From Rhizobium sullae (lineage in GTDB: Bacteria; Pseudomonadota; Alphaproteobacteria; Rhizobiales; Rhizobiaceae), in NCBI RefSeq assembly GCF_900169785.1, contig NZ_FWER01000008.1, positions 62,001 through 126,000 of the forward strand: a DNA stretch of 64,000 nucleotides, read 5' to 3'. Under the pieces are notes generated by a model. It had not been told where the DNA came from, searched no databases, and saw nothing but the letters and a program-made list of their open reading frames with translations. A program made the position numbers and the translations under genes. This document shows positions 9,097-18,124 of this stretch, in pieces; position 1 is the first letter of the stretch, and the number at the start of each line of letters is the position of its first letter.

Positions 9097-9261
9097 AGCG
9101 TTGGCTCTTTTCTTTCGTTCATTCTCTGATGATCCGAAGATAGGTGCTGCAGTGCACAATTACCAACGCTCTAATATAGGTGCAGCCATGCAGAGGATGC
9201 ACGCCTCGCCTTTCTGGCGCGCGAATTCTGCAATAAAGCGATCATAAAATGTGCAGACGCC

Positions 9262-11475
9262 TCAGTCGTAGAGGCGCCGTACCGTCGCGATGCAATCCAG
9301 ATCCTTCAGCTGGGCCAGCAGCTGGTTGAGCTGGCGGAGATCCCAGACTTCGACATCGACCGCCATTTCAGTGAAGTCCGCGGCGACGCGCACCGTGTTC
9401 AGGGAACGGATATTCACGTCAAGGCCGGCAACGGACTGCGCCACCTTGGCCAGCGTGCCCGGCTCGTTCAAAGCGTTGATGAGCACGCGCGCCATGAAGC
9501 GCGACTTGTTGGCCTCGTCAAGATCCCAGCGCACATCGATCCAGCGATCGGGCTGATCATCGAAACGCTGCAGCGCGGACGACTGGATCGGGTAGATCGT
9601 GATACCCTTCGCCTTCTCCATGATGCCGACGATGCGATCGCCGGGCACGGCGCCCGCCGGCGCGAACTGCACGGCGATATTGCCGGAAATGCCGCGGATC
9701 GGGCCCATATCGGCATCAGTCTCCGCCTCCGTCTTGGCCTTGTCCGGCACCTTGAAGATCATGCCGGAGGCACTGCGGACATTGAACCAACCGTCATCGC
9801 CACTCGGCTTGACGGTAACGCGCTCATCCTGATGGTCGGGATAGACGGCGCGCAGCACATCGAGCGACGACATCTCACCCCGGCCGACGGCGGCGATCGC
9901 GTCTTCGACATCCTTCTGGCCGAGGCGGTGCAGCGCCGGCTTCATCGCGTCCCGGGAAAATATCTTTCCCGCCCGCTCAAAAGTGCGCTCCAGAATGCGA
10001 TGGCCGAGACCGGCATATTGCTTGCGGATCGCCAGGCGCGTGGCGCGGCGGATGGCCGCGCGCGCCTTGCCGGTCACGACGATCTCTTCCCAGGCGGCTG
10101 GCGGCACCTGCACACCGGAGCGGATGATCTCGACCTCGTCGCCGTTTGCAAGCCGCGTCACCAGCGGCATGATGCGGCCGTTGATCTTGGCGCCGACGGT
10201 GGTGTCACCGATATTGGTATGGACGGCATAGGCGAAGTCGATCGGCGTTGCGCCGCGCGGCAGGGCGATCAGCTTTCCCTTCGGCGTGAAGCAGAAGACC
10301 TGGTCCTGAAACAGCTCAAGCTTGGTGTGTTCGAGGAATTCTTCGGGGCTGTCGCCTTCGGCAAGCGCCTCGATCGTGTGGCGGAGCCATGAATAGGCAT
10401 TGGATTCGCGCGAGAGAAGGTCGCCCTCGGTACTGGTCGCACCGTCCTTGTAAAGCGCATGCGCAGCGATGCCGTATTCGGCGATCTCATGCATGCGCTT
10501 GGTGCGGATCTGCAGCTCGATGCGCTGGCTGGAGGGTCCGACGATCGTCGTGTGCAGCGAGCGGTAGTCGTTCTGCTTCGGCGTCGAGATGTAATCCTTG
10601 AAGCGGCCAGGCACGACGCGCCACCGCATATGGACGATGCCGAGCGCGCGATAACAGGCCGGAACGTCTTCGACGAGGATACGGAAACCGTAGACATCCG
10701 AAAGCTGCTCGAAGGAGAGCGACTTCGACTGCATCTTGCGGAAAACCGAATAAGGCTTCTTCTGGCGCCCTTTGACCTTGGCAGTCGTCAGGCCGTTGGC
10801 CACCAGCAGGTCATGCAATTCCGTTTCGATCTTCTTGACCAGGCCCTCATTGCGCTGCGAGAGTTCCTGCAGACGCTTGGTGACGGTTTCGTAGGCCTCC
10901 GGATTGATGTGGCGGAAGGAGAGTTCCTCCAGCTCATCGCGCATGTCCTGCATACCCATGCGGCCCGCGAGCGGCGCATAGATCTCCATCGTCTCCTCGG
11001 AGATGCGGGCGCGCTTGTCCGCCGTCATATGGTCGAGAGTGCGCATATTGTGCAGGCGGTCGGCCAGCTTGACGAGCAGCACGCGCACATCGTCGGAGAT
11101 GGCGAGTAGCAGCTTACGCAGGTTCTCCGCTTGCTTGGCCTTCTTGGTGACAAGATCGAGCTTCTTGATCTTCGTCAGGCCCTCGACCAGCCGGCCGATA
11201 TCCTCGCCGAAGAGCTCATCGATTTCGGCACGCGTCGCCGTCGTATCCTCGATCGTGTCATGCAGCAGGGCGACGGCGATGGTCGACTCGTCGAGATGCA
11301 TGTCAGTCAGGATCGCGGCGACTTCGAGCGGATGCGAGATATAGGGATCGCCACTGGCACGCTTCTGCTGTCCATGCTTCTGCATGGCATAGACATAGGC
11401 TTTGTTCAGCAGAGCTTCATTGGCGTCGGGCTTGTATTTCTGCACCCGCTCCACGAGCTCGTACTGCCGCATCAT
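9262..11475 (-). CDS. rsh: bifunctional (p)ppGpp synthetase/hydrolase Rsh
   Basis: A protein of 737 residues with the full RelA/SpoT layout. The HD hydrolase domain has His48 in YISHPLEV and His72-Asp73 in ALLHDTIED. The synthetase domain has RFKDYISTPKQNDYRSLH (291-308) and IELQIRT (319-325). A TGS domain (near IALPRGATPIDFAYAVH) and a C-terminal ACT domain follow. Both active sites look intact, as expected for the single long RSH of alphaproteobacteria. Two adjacent ATGs (11475, 11472) follow a GGAG site. It is downstream of rpoZ on the same strand, but a strong hairpin ends about 15 bases before its start codon. Confidence 0.96.
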   Translation of the reverse strand: MMRQYELVERVQKYKPDANEALLNKAYVYAMQKHGQQKRASGDPYISHPLEVAAILTDMHLDESTIAVALLHDTIEDTTATRAEIDELFGEDIGRLVEGLTKIKKLDLVTKKAKQAENLRKLLLAISDDVRVLLVKLADRLHNMRTLDHMTADKRARISEETMEIYAPLAGRMGMQDMRDELEELSFRHINPEAYETVTKRLQELSQRNEGLVKKIETELHDLLVANGLTTAKVKGRQKKPYSVFRKMQSKSLSFEQLSDVYGFRILVEDVPACYRALGIVHMRWRVVPGRFKDYISTPKQNDYRSLHTTIVGPSSQRIELQIRTKRMHEIAEYGIAAHALYKDGATSTEGDLLSRESNAYSWLRHTIEALAEGDSPEEFLEHTKLELFQDQVFCFTPKGKLIALPRGATPIDFAYAVHTNIGDTTVGAKINGRIMPLVTRLANGDEVEIIRSGVQVPPAAWEEIVVTGKARAAIRRATRLAIRKQYAGLGHRILERTFERAGKIFSRDAMKPALHRLGQKDVEDAIAAVGRGEMSSLDVLRAVYPDHQDERVTVKPSGDDGWFNVRSASGMIFKVPDKAKTEAETDADMGPIRGISGNIAVQFAPAGAVPGDRIVGIMEKAKGITIYPIQSSALQRFDDQPDRWIDVRWDLDEANKSRFMARVLINALNEPGTLAKVAQSVAGLDVNIRSLNTVRVAADFTEMAVDVEVWDLRQLNQLLAQLKDLDCIATVRRLYD

Positions 11476-11490
11476 CCCGGAACTACTCCA

Positions 11491-11525
11491 ATAAAAACAA
11501 AAGCGCGCCAATCACCGATTGGCGC
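11491..11525 (-). terminator. Rho-independent terminator between rpoZ and rsh
   Basis: An 8-bp stem, GCGCCAAT (11505-11512) with ATTGGCGC (11518-11525), and a 5-base loop, followed on the minus strand by GCTTTTGTTTTTAT. It lies 70 bases after the rpoZ stop, but its T tract stops only about 15 bases before the rsh ATG. It could therefore also act as an attenuator for rsh. Confidence 0.8.
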
Positions 11526-11595
11526 ACGCACAGGCAATAATATGCCTTAGCACTAAAGGCGCAAGATTGACGATTGGTAATCGTCCCGCGACTTC

Positions 11596-12000
11596 TTAGT
11601 AGTCGTCGCTCTTTTCCGGCGGCACGAGGCCTTCGATACCGGCAAGGAGCTCTTCTTCCGACATCTGATCGAAAGTAACCGTCTCGGGCTGATCGTCCTG
11701 CTCCTCGCCGTCCGCAGCAGCAGCGCCGCCAGCGGCAATAAGGCTGGCCGGATCAGGCTCAGGCTCGTCGACTTCGACGTGCTTCTGCAGCGAGTGGATC
11801 AGGTCTTCCTTCAGATCGTCGGGAGACAGCGTCTCGTCGGCGATTTCACGCAGCGCCACGACGGGGTTCTTGTCGTTGTCACGATCGATGGTGATCGAGG
11901 CACCCTGGGAAATCAGCCGGGCGCGGTGGCTGGCAAGTAGAACCAGCTCGAAGCGGTTCTCAACTTTGTCGATGCAATCTTCAACTGTGACACGGGCCAT
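11596..12000 (-). CDS. rpoZ: RNA polymerase omega subunit
   Basis: A protein of 134 residues. The conserved N-terminal omega domain begins [20 protein letters not shown], then [14 protein letters not shown]. The long acidic C-terminal tail (DEPEPDP onward) is usual in rhizobia. Omega wraps the beta-prime C terminus, helps RNA polymerase assembly and forms one ppGpp site, which fits its place next to rsh. AAGGAC precedes the ATG. Transcription probably starts in the AT-rich region upstream (12001-12296). Confidence 0.95.
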   Translation of the reverse strand: MARVTVEDCIDKVENRFELVLLASHRARLISQGASITIDRDNDKNPVVALREIADETLSPDDLKEDLIHSLQKHVEVDEPEPDPASLIAAGGAAAADGEEQDDQPETVTFDQMSEEELLAGIEGLVPPEKSDDY

Positions 12001-12296
12001 TGCCTGTCCTTTACGGTCGTGATTTCGGGATTAGCATGCCCGATACAATTAAAAGCCGGCGAATTCAAGTTTTTCGTGCACGGCCCCGCCGTTTATGCGC
12101 CGTCCTGCTAAAATTTTCGGAGGAATGTGACAATTCCACCGTTAGTTGCTTGGAATATGCCGAATCGTGCCCTAAATCTCCTTTATATGAATAATTCATA
12201 AATTAAGAATTATTCTTTCTTCGTTTAATTAAGCCATTGTTTTTATGGAATTTTGACCGAAGAAATTTTGGATTACTCTAATTGGATTGGCAAGCG
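12001..12296. other. AT-rich divergent promoter region, no gene seen
   Basis: About 296 bases between the divergent rpoZ and NYN-protein genes. The half nearest the NYN gene (about 12170-12270) is strikingly AT-rich compared with its surroundings. I see no convincing open frame or stable hairpin. It must hold promoters for both genes. Confidence 0.6.
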
Positions 12297-12878
12297 ATGT
12301 TCGACCCACGCGAAAAAATTGCACTCTTCATAGACGGCGCCAACCTCTACGCTGCATCCAAGAGCCTTGGCTTCGATATCGACTATCGCAAGCTTCTGAA
12401 AGCATTCCAGAAACGCGGATACCTGCTGCGCGCCTACTATTACACCGCGCTGATCGAGGACCAGGAATATTCCTCCATCCGCCCGCTGATCGACTGGCTC
12501 GACTACAACGGCTACAAGGTCGTCACCAAGCCTGCCAAGGAGTTCACCGACTCCATGGGCCGCCGGAAGATCAAGGGCAACATGGATATCGAACTGGCGA
12601 TCGACGCCATGGAGCAATCCGAAACCGTCGACCACTTGGTCATCTTCTCCGGAGACGGCGATTTTACGACTCTGGTGGAAGCCCTTCAGCGCAAGGGCCG
12701 CAAGGTGTCGATCATCTCCACGATGGCCACCCAACCGCCAATGATTGCCGACGACCTGCGCCGCCAGGCGGATCACTTTATCGATCTGCTGTCGCTGAAA
12801 AGCGAGATCGGCCGCGACCCGTCCGAACGCCCGCAGAAGCCTGTCGAGATCGCCCCGGCGAGCGACTTCGAGGAGTAA
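12297..12878 (+). CDS. NYN-domain protein (LabA/DUF88-like)
   Basis: A protein of 193 residues. The NYN (PIN-like) domain fills most of it: LFIDGANLY with the first acidic residue, KGNMDIELAIDAM with the middle Asp, and IFSGDGDFTTLV with the Asp pair. These acidic residues form the metal site of NYN ribonucleases, so RNA cleavage is likely but unproven. The C-terminal 25 residues are Pro- and Glu-rich. The ATG at 12297 is preferred; an in-frame TTG at 12282 would add five residues. It ends 3 bases from the stop of the convergent DUF3830 gene. Confidence 0.85.
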   Translation: MFDPREKIALFIDGANLYAASKSLGFDIDYRKLLKAFQKRGYLLRAYYYTALIEDQEYSSIRPLIDWLDYNGYKVVTKPAKEFTDSMGRRKIKGNMDIELAIDAMEQSETVDHLVIFSGDGDFTTLVEALQRKGRKVSIISTMATQPPMIADDLRRQADHFIDLLSLKSEIGRDPSERPQKPVEIAPASDFEE

Positions 12879-12881
12879 TCC

Positions 12882-13298
12882 TCAATCCAAAGCCTCGAAC
12901 AGGATCGGCTGGGCGCCCTTCCAGAGCACTAGGTTGCCCATATCCGCGAGCTGCTCGCGGCCTTCGACGATCGTCAGGAAATGATTGCCGGCAAGGGCGC
13001 CCATCTTGCTCGCAAATGACGAGCTGCCATAGGCAAAGAGCAGTTCCGTCTCGCTGTGTCCGCCCGGATAAAGCAGGATATCGCCGCGCGACGGATGGCG
13101 GGTGTGGTTTTCGAAATCCACGCCGAACTGGTAATCGCCGAGCGGCACCCAGACCGCCTCCCCGCTCCAGCGCGAATGGATGGTCTGATTTCGAAAAGGC
13201 AGCAGCGACGCGAACGCCGCGCAGGTCTTCGGCGCCCTCTCAATCTCCAGCTTCGCCACGAAGACATGCGACGCGACCGAAATCTTCAAACTTCGCAT
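12882..13298 (-). CDS. DUF3830 cyclophilin-like protein
   Basis: A protein of 138 residues. The stretch APKTCAAFASLLPF, then HSRWSGEAVWVPLG, GDILLYPGG and AGNHFLTIVEG are hallmarks of DUF3830, a small cyclophilin-like beta-barrel family with no settled function. It starts 3 bases after the smpB stop and is surely co-transcribed with it. No signal peptide is seen, so it is probably cytosolic. Confidence 0.75.
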   Translation of the reverse strand: MRSLKISVASHVFVAKLEIERAPKTCAAFASLLPFRNQTIHSRWSGEAVWVPLGDYQFGVDFENHTRHPSRGDILLYPGGHSETELLFAYGSSSFASKMGALAGNHFLTIVEGREQLADMGNLVLWKGAQPILFEALD

Positions 13299-13301
13299 CG
13301 G

Positions 13302-13781
13302 TCAGCGATTGTCCTTCAGCAGGCGGCTCTTCTGCCTATTCCAATCGCGTTCCTTCTCGGACTCGCGCTTGTCATGCAGCTTCTTGCCCTTGGCGAGCGC
13401 CAGTTCCATCTTCGCCCGGCCGCGGTCGTTGAAATAGATCTTCAACGGGATCAGGGTCATGCCTTCACGGTTGATGCCAGCGCGCAGCCTGTTAATCTCG
13501 CGACTCGACAGCAGCAGCTTGCGGCGACGGCGCGGCTCGTGATTGAAGCGGTTGGCCTGCAGGTATTCCGGCAGATAGGAATTGATCAGCCAGATCTCGC
13601 CGCCTTCATCCGACGCGTAAGATTCGGCGATATTGGCCTTTCCTTCGCGCAGCGACTTGACCTCGGTGCCCTTCAAGACGATCCCGGCCTCATACGTATC
13701 GATGATTTCGTAGTTGAAGCGGGCCTTGCGGTTTTCGGCCACGACCTTCTTGACGACGCGCTCGCTGCCTCTGGGGGCCAT
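13302..13781 (-). CDS. smpB: SsrA-binding protein SmpB
   Basis: A protein of 159 residues. Conserved SmpB stretches are [41 protein letters not shown] and the basic C-terminal tail KREREKDWNRQK-like (here [14 protein letters not shown]). SmpB delivers tmRNA to stalled ribosomes for trans-translation. The ssrA RNA gene is not in the window. It lies 116 bases downstream of dapA and directly upstream of the DUF3830 gene. Confidence 0.96.
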   Translation of the reverse strand: MAPRGSERVVKKVVAENRKARFNYEIIDTYEAGIVLKGTEVKSLREGKANIAESYASDEGGEIWLINSYLPEYLQANRFNHEPRRRRKLLLSSREINRLRAGINREGMTLIPLKIYFNDRGRAKMELALAKGKKLHDKRESEKERDWNRQKSRLLKDNR

Positions 13782-13897
13782 GATTTATTCCAATTCCTTG
13801 CAGGGGCGCGCGCAAAACCGCGCCCTCATTTCCTGCCCTTATGTAGGGAAACAGCCGGAACTTGTGAAGACGGACGCCGCCCGCCTTCACGCTCCGC

Positions 13898-14782
13898 TCA
13901 GTTCAGCAAACCGGCGTGGCGCATGGCGGCGTCGATTGCCGCTTCCGTCGCCGGCTCTAGCGTGGAGATGAGCGGGGAGCGCACGTTGCGGCTCATGCGT
14001 TCGAGTTTATGGAGGCCGTATTTCGCGCCGCAGAGGCCGGGCTCTAGGAAGATCGCCTTGTGCAGCGGCATCAGGCGGTCCTGGTATTCGAGCGCCTTCG
14101 TGTAATCGCCCGCAAGCGTCGCCGCCTGGAACTCGGCACAAAGACGTGGTGCGACGTTCGCCGTCACCGAAATGCAGCCGACGCCGCCATGGGCGTTGAA
14201 GCCGAGGGCCGTCGCATCCTCGCCCGAGAGCTGGCGAAAATCCTTGCCGCAGGTGATGCGCTGTTCGGAGACGCGCTCGATCTTGCCGGTCGCATCCTTG
14301 ACACCCACGATGTTCGAATGCGCCTTGGCAAGCGCGCCCATCGTTTCCGGCGTCATGTCGACCACCGAGCGGCCGGGAATGTTGTAGATATAGATCGGCA
14401 GCCTGACGGCCTCGGCGACGGCCGAGAAATGCGCGATCAAGCCTTTCTGCGTCGGCTTGTTGTAGTAAGGCGTGACGACGAGCACGGCATCAGCACCGGC
14501 CTTCTCGGCGTGCTGGGCAAGCTCGATCGCCTCGCGCGTATTGTTCGAGCCTGCGCCTGCCATGACCGGCACACGCTTGGCCGCCGCTTCGATGCAGATT
14601 TCCACGACCCGTTTGTGCTCGGCATGCGACAGCGTCGGAGACTCGCCGGTCGTGCCGACCGGAACGAGACCGCTGCTGCCCTCCCTGATCTGCCAATCGA
14701 CATGGGCGGCGAAGGAGGCTTCATCCACCAGTCCGGCATCAGTGAAGGGGGTGACGAGGGCGGGAATGGATCCCTGGAACAT
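13898..14782 (-). CDS. dapA: 4-hydroxy-tetrahydrodipicolinate synthase
   Basis: A protein of 294 residues, the normal length for DapA. The Schiff-base lysine is Lys162 in IVGVKDATG; Tyr133 is in YIYNIPGR, and [10 protein letters not shown] and [12 protein letters not shown] are present. It condenses pyruvate and aspartate semialdehyde in the lysine and meso-diaminopimelate pathway. The ATG at 14782 has GAGG about 8 bases upstream. It is divergent from the lytic transglycosylase gene (both concern peptidoglycan), with a 215-base shared upstream region. Confidence 0.95.
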   Translation of the reverse strand: MFQGSIPALVTPFTDAGLVDEASFAAHVDWQIREGSSGLVPVGTTGESPTLSHAEHKRVVEICIEAAAKRVPVMAGAGSNNTREAIELAQHAEKAGADAVLVVTPYYNKPTQKGLIAHFSAVAEAVRLPIYIYNIPGRSVVDMTPETMGALAKAHSNIVGVKDATGKIERVSEQRITCGKDFRQLSGEDATALGFNAHGGVGCISVTANVAPRLCAEFQAATLAGDYTKALEYQDRLMPLHKAIFLEPGLCGAKYGLHKLERMSRNVRSPLISTLEPATEAAIDAAMRHAGLLN

Positions 14783-14997
14783 GCGCAACTCCTCACGGCT
14801 GATATCCACGCTTCAGCCGCATTCCTTGAATATAGGTTGCGCACCATAAGGCGGCGAAATCGCCGCGACAAGCGCGCATAGATCGGTTTAGGGCAAATTC
14901 CGACATCAAATGTGAACGAATTTTACCGGTTTCGGTAAGGTTTCATTAAGAGGCCTGTTGCGAAACTCAAGGCATATTTTCCTCGCGAGTATCCCGG

Positions 14998-17073
14998 ATG
15001 AAAAGAGCTGTGTTGATCTTCTCCGCCCTCGGCCTCGCGGCCGCCGCGTGGAGCAGCGTCGCCGCGCCGCTGCCTGAAGCGGGCACTCCGGCACCCGGAG
15101 TAAAGCCACTCGGCTTCGTGCCGCAAACCTCCGTGCCGGGATCGATCATGACCGGCGCCATTCCGCGCAGCACGACCGTCGCGCCCGTGAGCGGCAGCTT
15201 GAAGGCCGGATTAGACGCACTTTCCGGCAAGAATCCCGGGCAGGCCATCTCGATCCGCAACGGCATGGGCAAGGGGACGCTCGACCGGCATATCCTGACA
15301 TGGGCGATCGCCGTTTCCGGCATCAAGGGCGTGCCTTCCTACGAGATTGCCGGCGCCGCACAGGAACTCAAGGGCTGGCCGGGGCTTTCCAAGCTGCGCG
15401 CGAATTCCGAGCGCGCGCTCTATGACGAAAATCCGGACCCGGCAGCGGTCCTTGCGGCCTTCGGCGATACCGCACCGGAAACGACCCCGGGCGCGATGAT
15501 CCTTTCGCGCGCACTGGTTTCTGCGGGCAAGCAGGCGCAGGCCGAGAAATATATCCGCAAGGTCTGGCGCAGCGAAGCGCTGGACAAGGAGACGGAAGAC
15601 AAGATCCTGACGGAGTTCTCCGCTCTACTTGGTGCGGCCGACCACAAGGCGCGGATGGAATATCTGATGTATCGCGGCCGGACGGCACAGGCCAAGCGCT
15701 TCGGCGACATGGGCCAGGCGCAGTCTCTCCACAAGGCGTGGTCGGCAGTCGCAGGCAAGGCTGCCAATGCCGGCGCGCTTCTGAATGGAGTCGACAGCAA
15801 GTGGTCGAAGGATCCGGGCTATCTCTTCGCCCGCATCGAATATCTGCGCAAGCAAGACAAATATGTCGAAGCCGCCAAGCTTCTGGGTCAGATGCCCTCC
15901 GTGCGCGACGCGCTGGTCAATTCCGGCGAATGGTGGAACGAGCAGCGTATCGTCAGCCGCGGCCTCGTCGACCAGGGCCAGTTCAAGGAAGCCTACCGCA
16001 TTGTCGCCAACCATGTCGCGACGAACCCGACGGACATCGTCGAAGCCGAATTCCATGCCGGCTGGTACGCGCTGCGCGGACTGCAGGATCCGGCAACGGC
16101 CGAGACGCATTTCCGCAAGATTCTGCAAGTTTCGAACGGTCCGATCTCCGTTTCGCGGGCCTGGTATTGGCTGGGTCGCGCGGCCGAAGCGGGCGGGCCT
16201 GGCAAATCCGCTGAATTCTACGCAAAGGCAGCAAACTTCCCGAGCACTTTCTACGGCCAGCTCGCGGCCGAGAGGCTGGGCCGCAAGACGCTTAACGTCT
16301 CCTATCCGTCGCCGAGCGCCGAAGACCGGCAACGCCTCCAGTCCCGCGAGGCGGTGCAGGCGATTTCACGGCTTGAGGCCGCGGGCCACGGCTGGCGCGC
16401 GGCCAGCCTTTACCTGGCGCTCGCCGAGCAGCTGCAAAGCGCCGGCGAACTTGCGATCCTGACGGCGCAGGCCGAACGCTCCGGCGACCATCACCTGTCG
16501 CTCCAGGTCGGCAAGATCGCCTATTCGCGCGGCATGGATGTCGCCGCCCTTGCCTTTCCTGTGGGCGTCATCCCCGCGAACGCGAATATCTCAGGTTCCG
16601 GCAAGGCGCTTGCCTATGCCATCGCCCGGCAGGAGAGCGCCTTCAACCCCGCCGCCGTCTCGGCCGCCAATGCCCGCGGCCTGCTGCAGTTGCTGCCCGG
16701 GACTGCCAAGTCCGTCGCCAAGCGCCACAACATCACCTATTCCGCCGACAAGCTGACGGCAGACGCCGGCTACAACGCGACACTCGGCGCGCATTATCTC
16801 GGCGAACAGATCGACGCCTTCGGCGGCTCCTACATCCTGACCTTCATTGCCTACAATGCCGGGCCGAAGCGCGTGCCCGAATGGATCACCCGCTACGGCG
16901 ATCCGCGCGGCAAATCCATCAACGAGATCGTCGACTGGATCGAGCGCATCCCCTTCCCCGAGACGCGCAACTACGTGCAGCGCGTGATGGAGAATTACGA
17001 GGTCTACAAGGCGCGGCTCGGGCAGACGCCGGATATCGAGCGCGACCTAATCGGCGGACGATCTTCATCCTGA
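14998..17073 (+). CDS. soluble lytic murein transglycosylase (Slt70-like)
   Basis: A protein of 691 residues. A signal peptide covers about residues 1-23 (MKRAVLIFSALGLAAAAW then SSVAA). A long helical superhelix domain (about 130-520) precedes the C-terminal SLT catalytic domain, with Glu546 in IARQESAFNP, then GLLQLLPGTA and FIAYNAGPKRV. It cleaves the MurNAc-GlcNAc bond in the periplasm with 1,6-anhydro ring formation. The ATG at 14998 follows a small hairpin (14923-14938) and weak RBS. The first 100 residues after the signal are Pro- and Gly-rich and low in conservation. Confidence 0.92.
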   Translation: MKRAVLIFSALGLAAAAWSSVAAPLPEAGTPAPGVKPLGFVPQTSVPGSIMTGAIPRSTTVAPVSGSLKAGLDALSGKNPGQAISIRNGMGKGTLDRHILTWAIAVSGIKGVPSYEIAGAAQELKGWPGLSKLRANSERALYDENPDPAAVLAAFGDTAPETTPGAMILSRALVSAGKQAQAEKYIRKVWRSEALDKETEDKILTEFSALLGAADHKARMEYLMYRGRTAQAKRFGDMGQAQSLHKAWSAVAGKAANAGALLNGVDSKWSKDPGYLFARIEYLRKQDKYVEAAKLLGQMPSVRDALVNSGEWWNEQRIVSRGLVDQGQFKEAYRIVANHVATNPTDIVEAEFHAGWYALRGLQDPATAETHFRKILQVSNGPISVSRAWYWLGRAAEAGGPGKSAEFYAKAANFPSTFYGQLAAERLGRKTLNVSYPSPSAEDRQRLQSREAVQAISRLEAAGHGWRAASLYLALAEQLQSAGELAILTAQAERSGDHHLSLQVGKIAYSRGMDVAALAFPVGVIPANANISGSGKALAYAIARQESAFNPAAVSAANARGLLQLLPGTAKSVAKRHNITYSADKLTADAGYNATLGAHYLGEQIDAFGGSYILTFIAYNAGPKRVPEWITRYGDPRGKSINEIVDWIERIPFPETRNYVQRVMENYEVYKARLGQTPDIERDLIGGRSSS

Positions 17074-17132
17074 TCGATTTCCTTATCTCCTGAAGCGGGC
17101 TAGATTTCCCAAGGCTCAATTGGGAAATCGCA

Positions 17133-18026
17133 ATGTTTTCAAACAACACCGATGGCTCCGAGGAAAAGACATACCTATCGGCCGACGGCCTCACGCTCTA
17201 CGCCCGCGACTACGGCGCCGGGAATCCGGCGGCATCCGCCTCCCCGCCGGTGATCTGCCTTCCCGGCCTGACGCGCAGTTCCCGCGATTTTCACCAGCTT
17301 GCACTGATCTTTTCGAAGGATCTGGAACATCCCAGGCGCGTGATCACGCTCGATTATCGCGGCCGCGGCCGATCCGAGTGGGATGACAACAAGCAGAATT
17401 ACAATCTCGCCGTGGAGGCGAACGACGTCCTGACCGCCTGCGCCGCCTTCGGCATTCAACGCGCAGCCTTCATCGGCACCTCGCGCGGCGGGCTGATCCT
17501 TCATCTGGTCGCCGAGATGAAGCTGGAATTGCTGGCATCCGTCGTCCTGAACGATGTCGGCCCCGTGCTCGAACCGGAAGGGCTTCGGCATATTCAGAAC
17601 TATCTCGCAAATCCGCCAAAACCCCGCGACTGGGATGAGGCGACCAGATTGCTTCGCGAACTGCACGAAGCGGAATTTCCCGCTCTTTCCGCCGACGATT
17701 GGCGCGGCATGGCTCACGCGATCTATCGCGAGACTGGCGATGGATTGGCCGCGGATTTCGATCCGGCGATCGCAGAGGCGATGATCGCCGCCGACTTCAG
17801 CAAGCCGGTGCCGGATCTCTGGAAACAGTTCGACGCAATGGCGGAGATACCGCTTTTGATTATCCGCGGCGAGAACTCGAAGCTGCTGTCAAAGGCAACG
17901 GTCGAAGAGATGCTGAGGCGGCATCCGGCAGCACGGCAACTCATTGCAAGACATCAGGGACACGTACCGCTGCTGCACCGCGATGATGTGGAAGCGGAAA
18001 TCCGTCGTTTTCTCCAAGATCTCTGA
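17133..18026 (+). CDS. alpha/beta hydrolase
   Basis: A protein of 297 residues. The fold shows an oxyanion-region ICLPGLTRSSRDF, the strand VITLDYRGRGRS, the nucleophile elbow GTSRGG with Ser117, and a C-terminal His in ARHQGHVPLLH. The usual acid position reads IIRGENSKLLS, where related proteins often have GENSDLLS, so the Asp appears replaced by Lys. The substrate is unknown. It lies 59 bases after the transglycosylase, with a terminator beyond its stop. Whether a different acidic residue completes the triad cannot be told without alignment. Confidence 0.85.
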   Translation: MFSNNTDGSEEKTYLSADGLTLYARDYGAGNPAASASPPVICLPGLTRSSRDFHQLALIFSKDLEHPRRVITLDYRGRGRSEWDDNKQNYNLAVEANDVLTACAAFGIQRAAFIGTSRGGLILHLVAEMKLELLASVVLNDVGPVLEPEGLRHIQNYLANPPKPRDWDEATRLLRELHEAEFPALSADDWRGMAHAIYRETGDGLAADFDPAIAEAMIAADFSKPVPDLWKQFDAMAEIPLLIIRGENSKLLSKATVEEMLRRHPAARQLIARHQGHVPLLHRDDVEAEIRRFLQDL

Positions 18027-18069
18027 CGGCAAAGCCGCTTCCGAACCTTCGGATGCAGACAACCGCACA

Positions 18070-18098
18070 ACAAAAAGCCCGGCTCGAAAGCCGGGCTT
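18070..18098. terminator. terminator shared by porin and hydrolase genes
   Basis: A perfect 10-bp stem, AAGCCCGGCT (18075-18084) with AGCCGGGCTT (18089-18098), and loop CGAA. On the minus strand it is followed by TTTTTG, so it ends the porin transcript; it may also stop transcription of the convergent hydrolase gene. Confidence 0.88.
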
Positions 18099-18124
18099 CC
18101 CGATTTGACCGAAGTCAGATCAGA

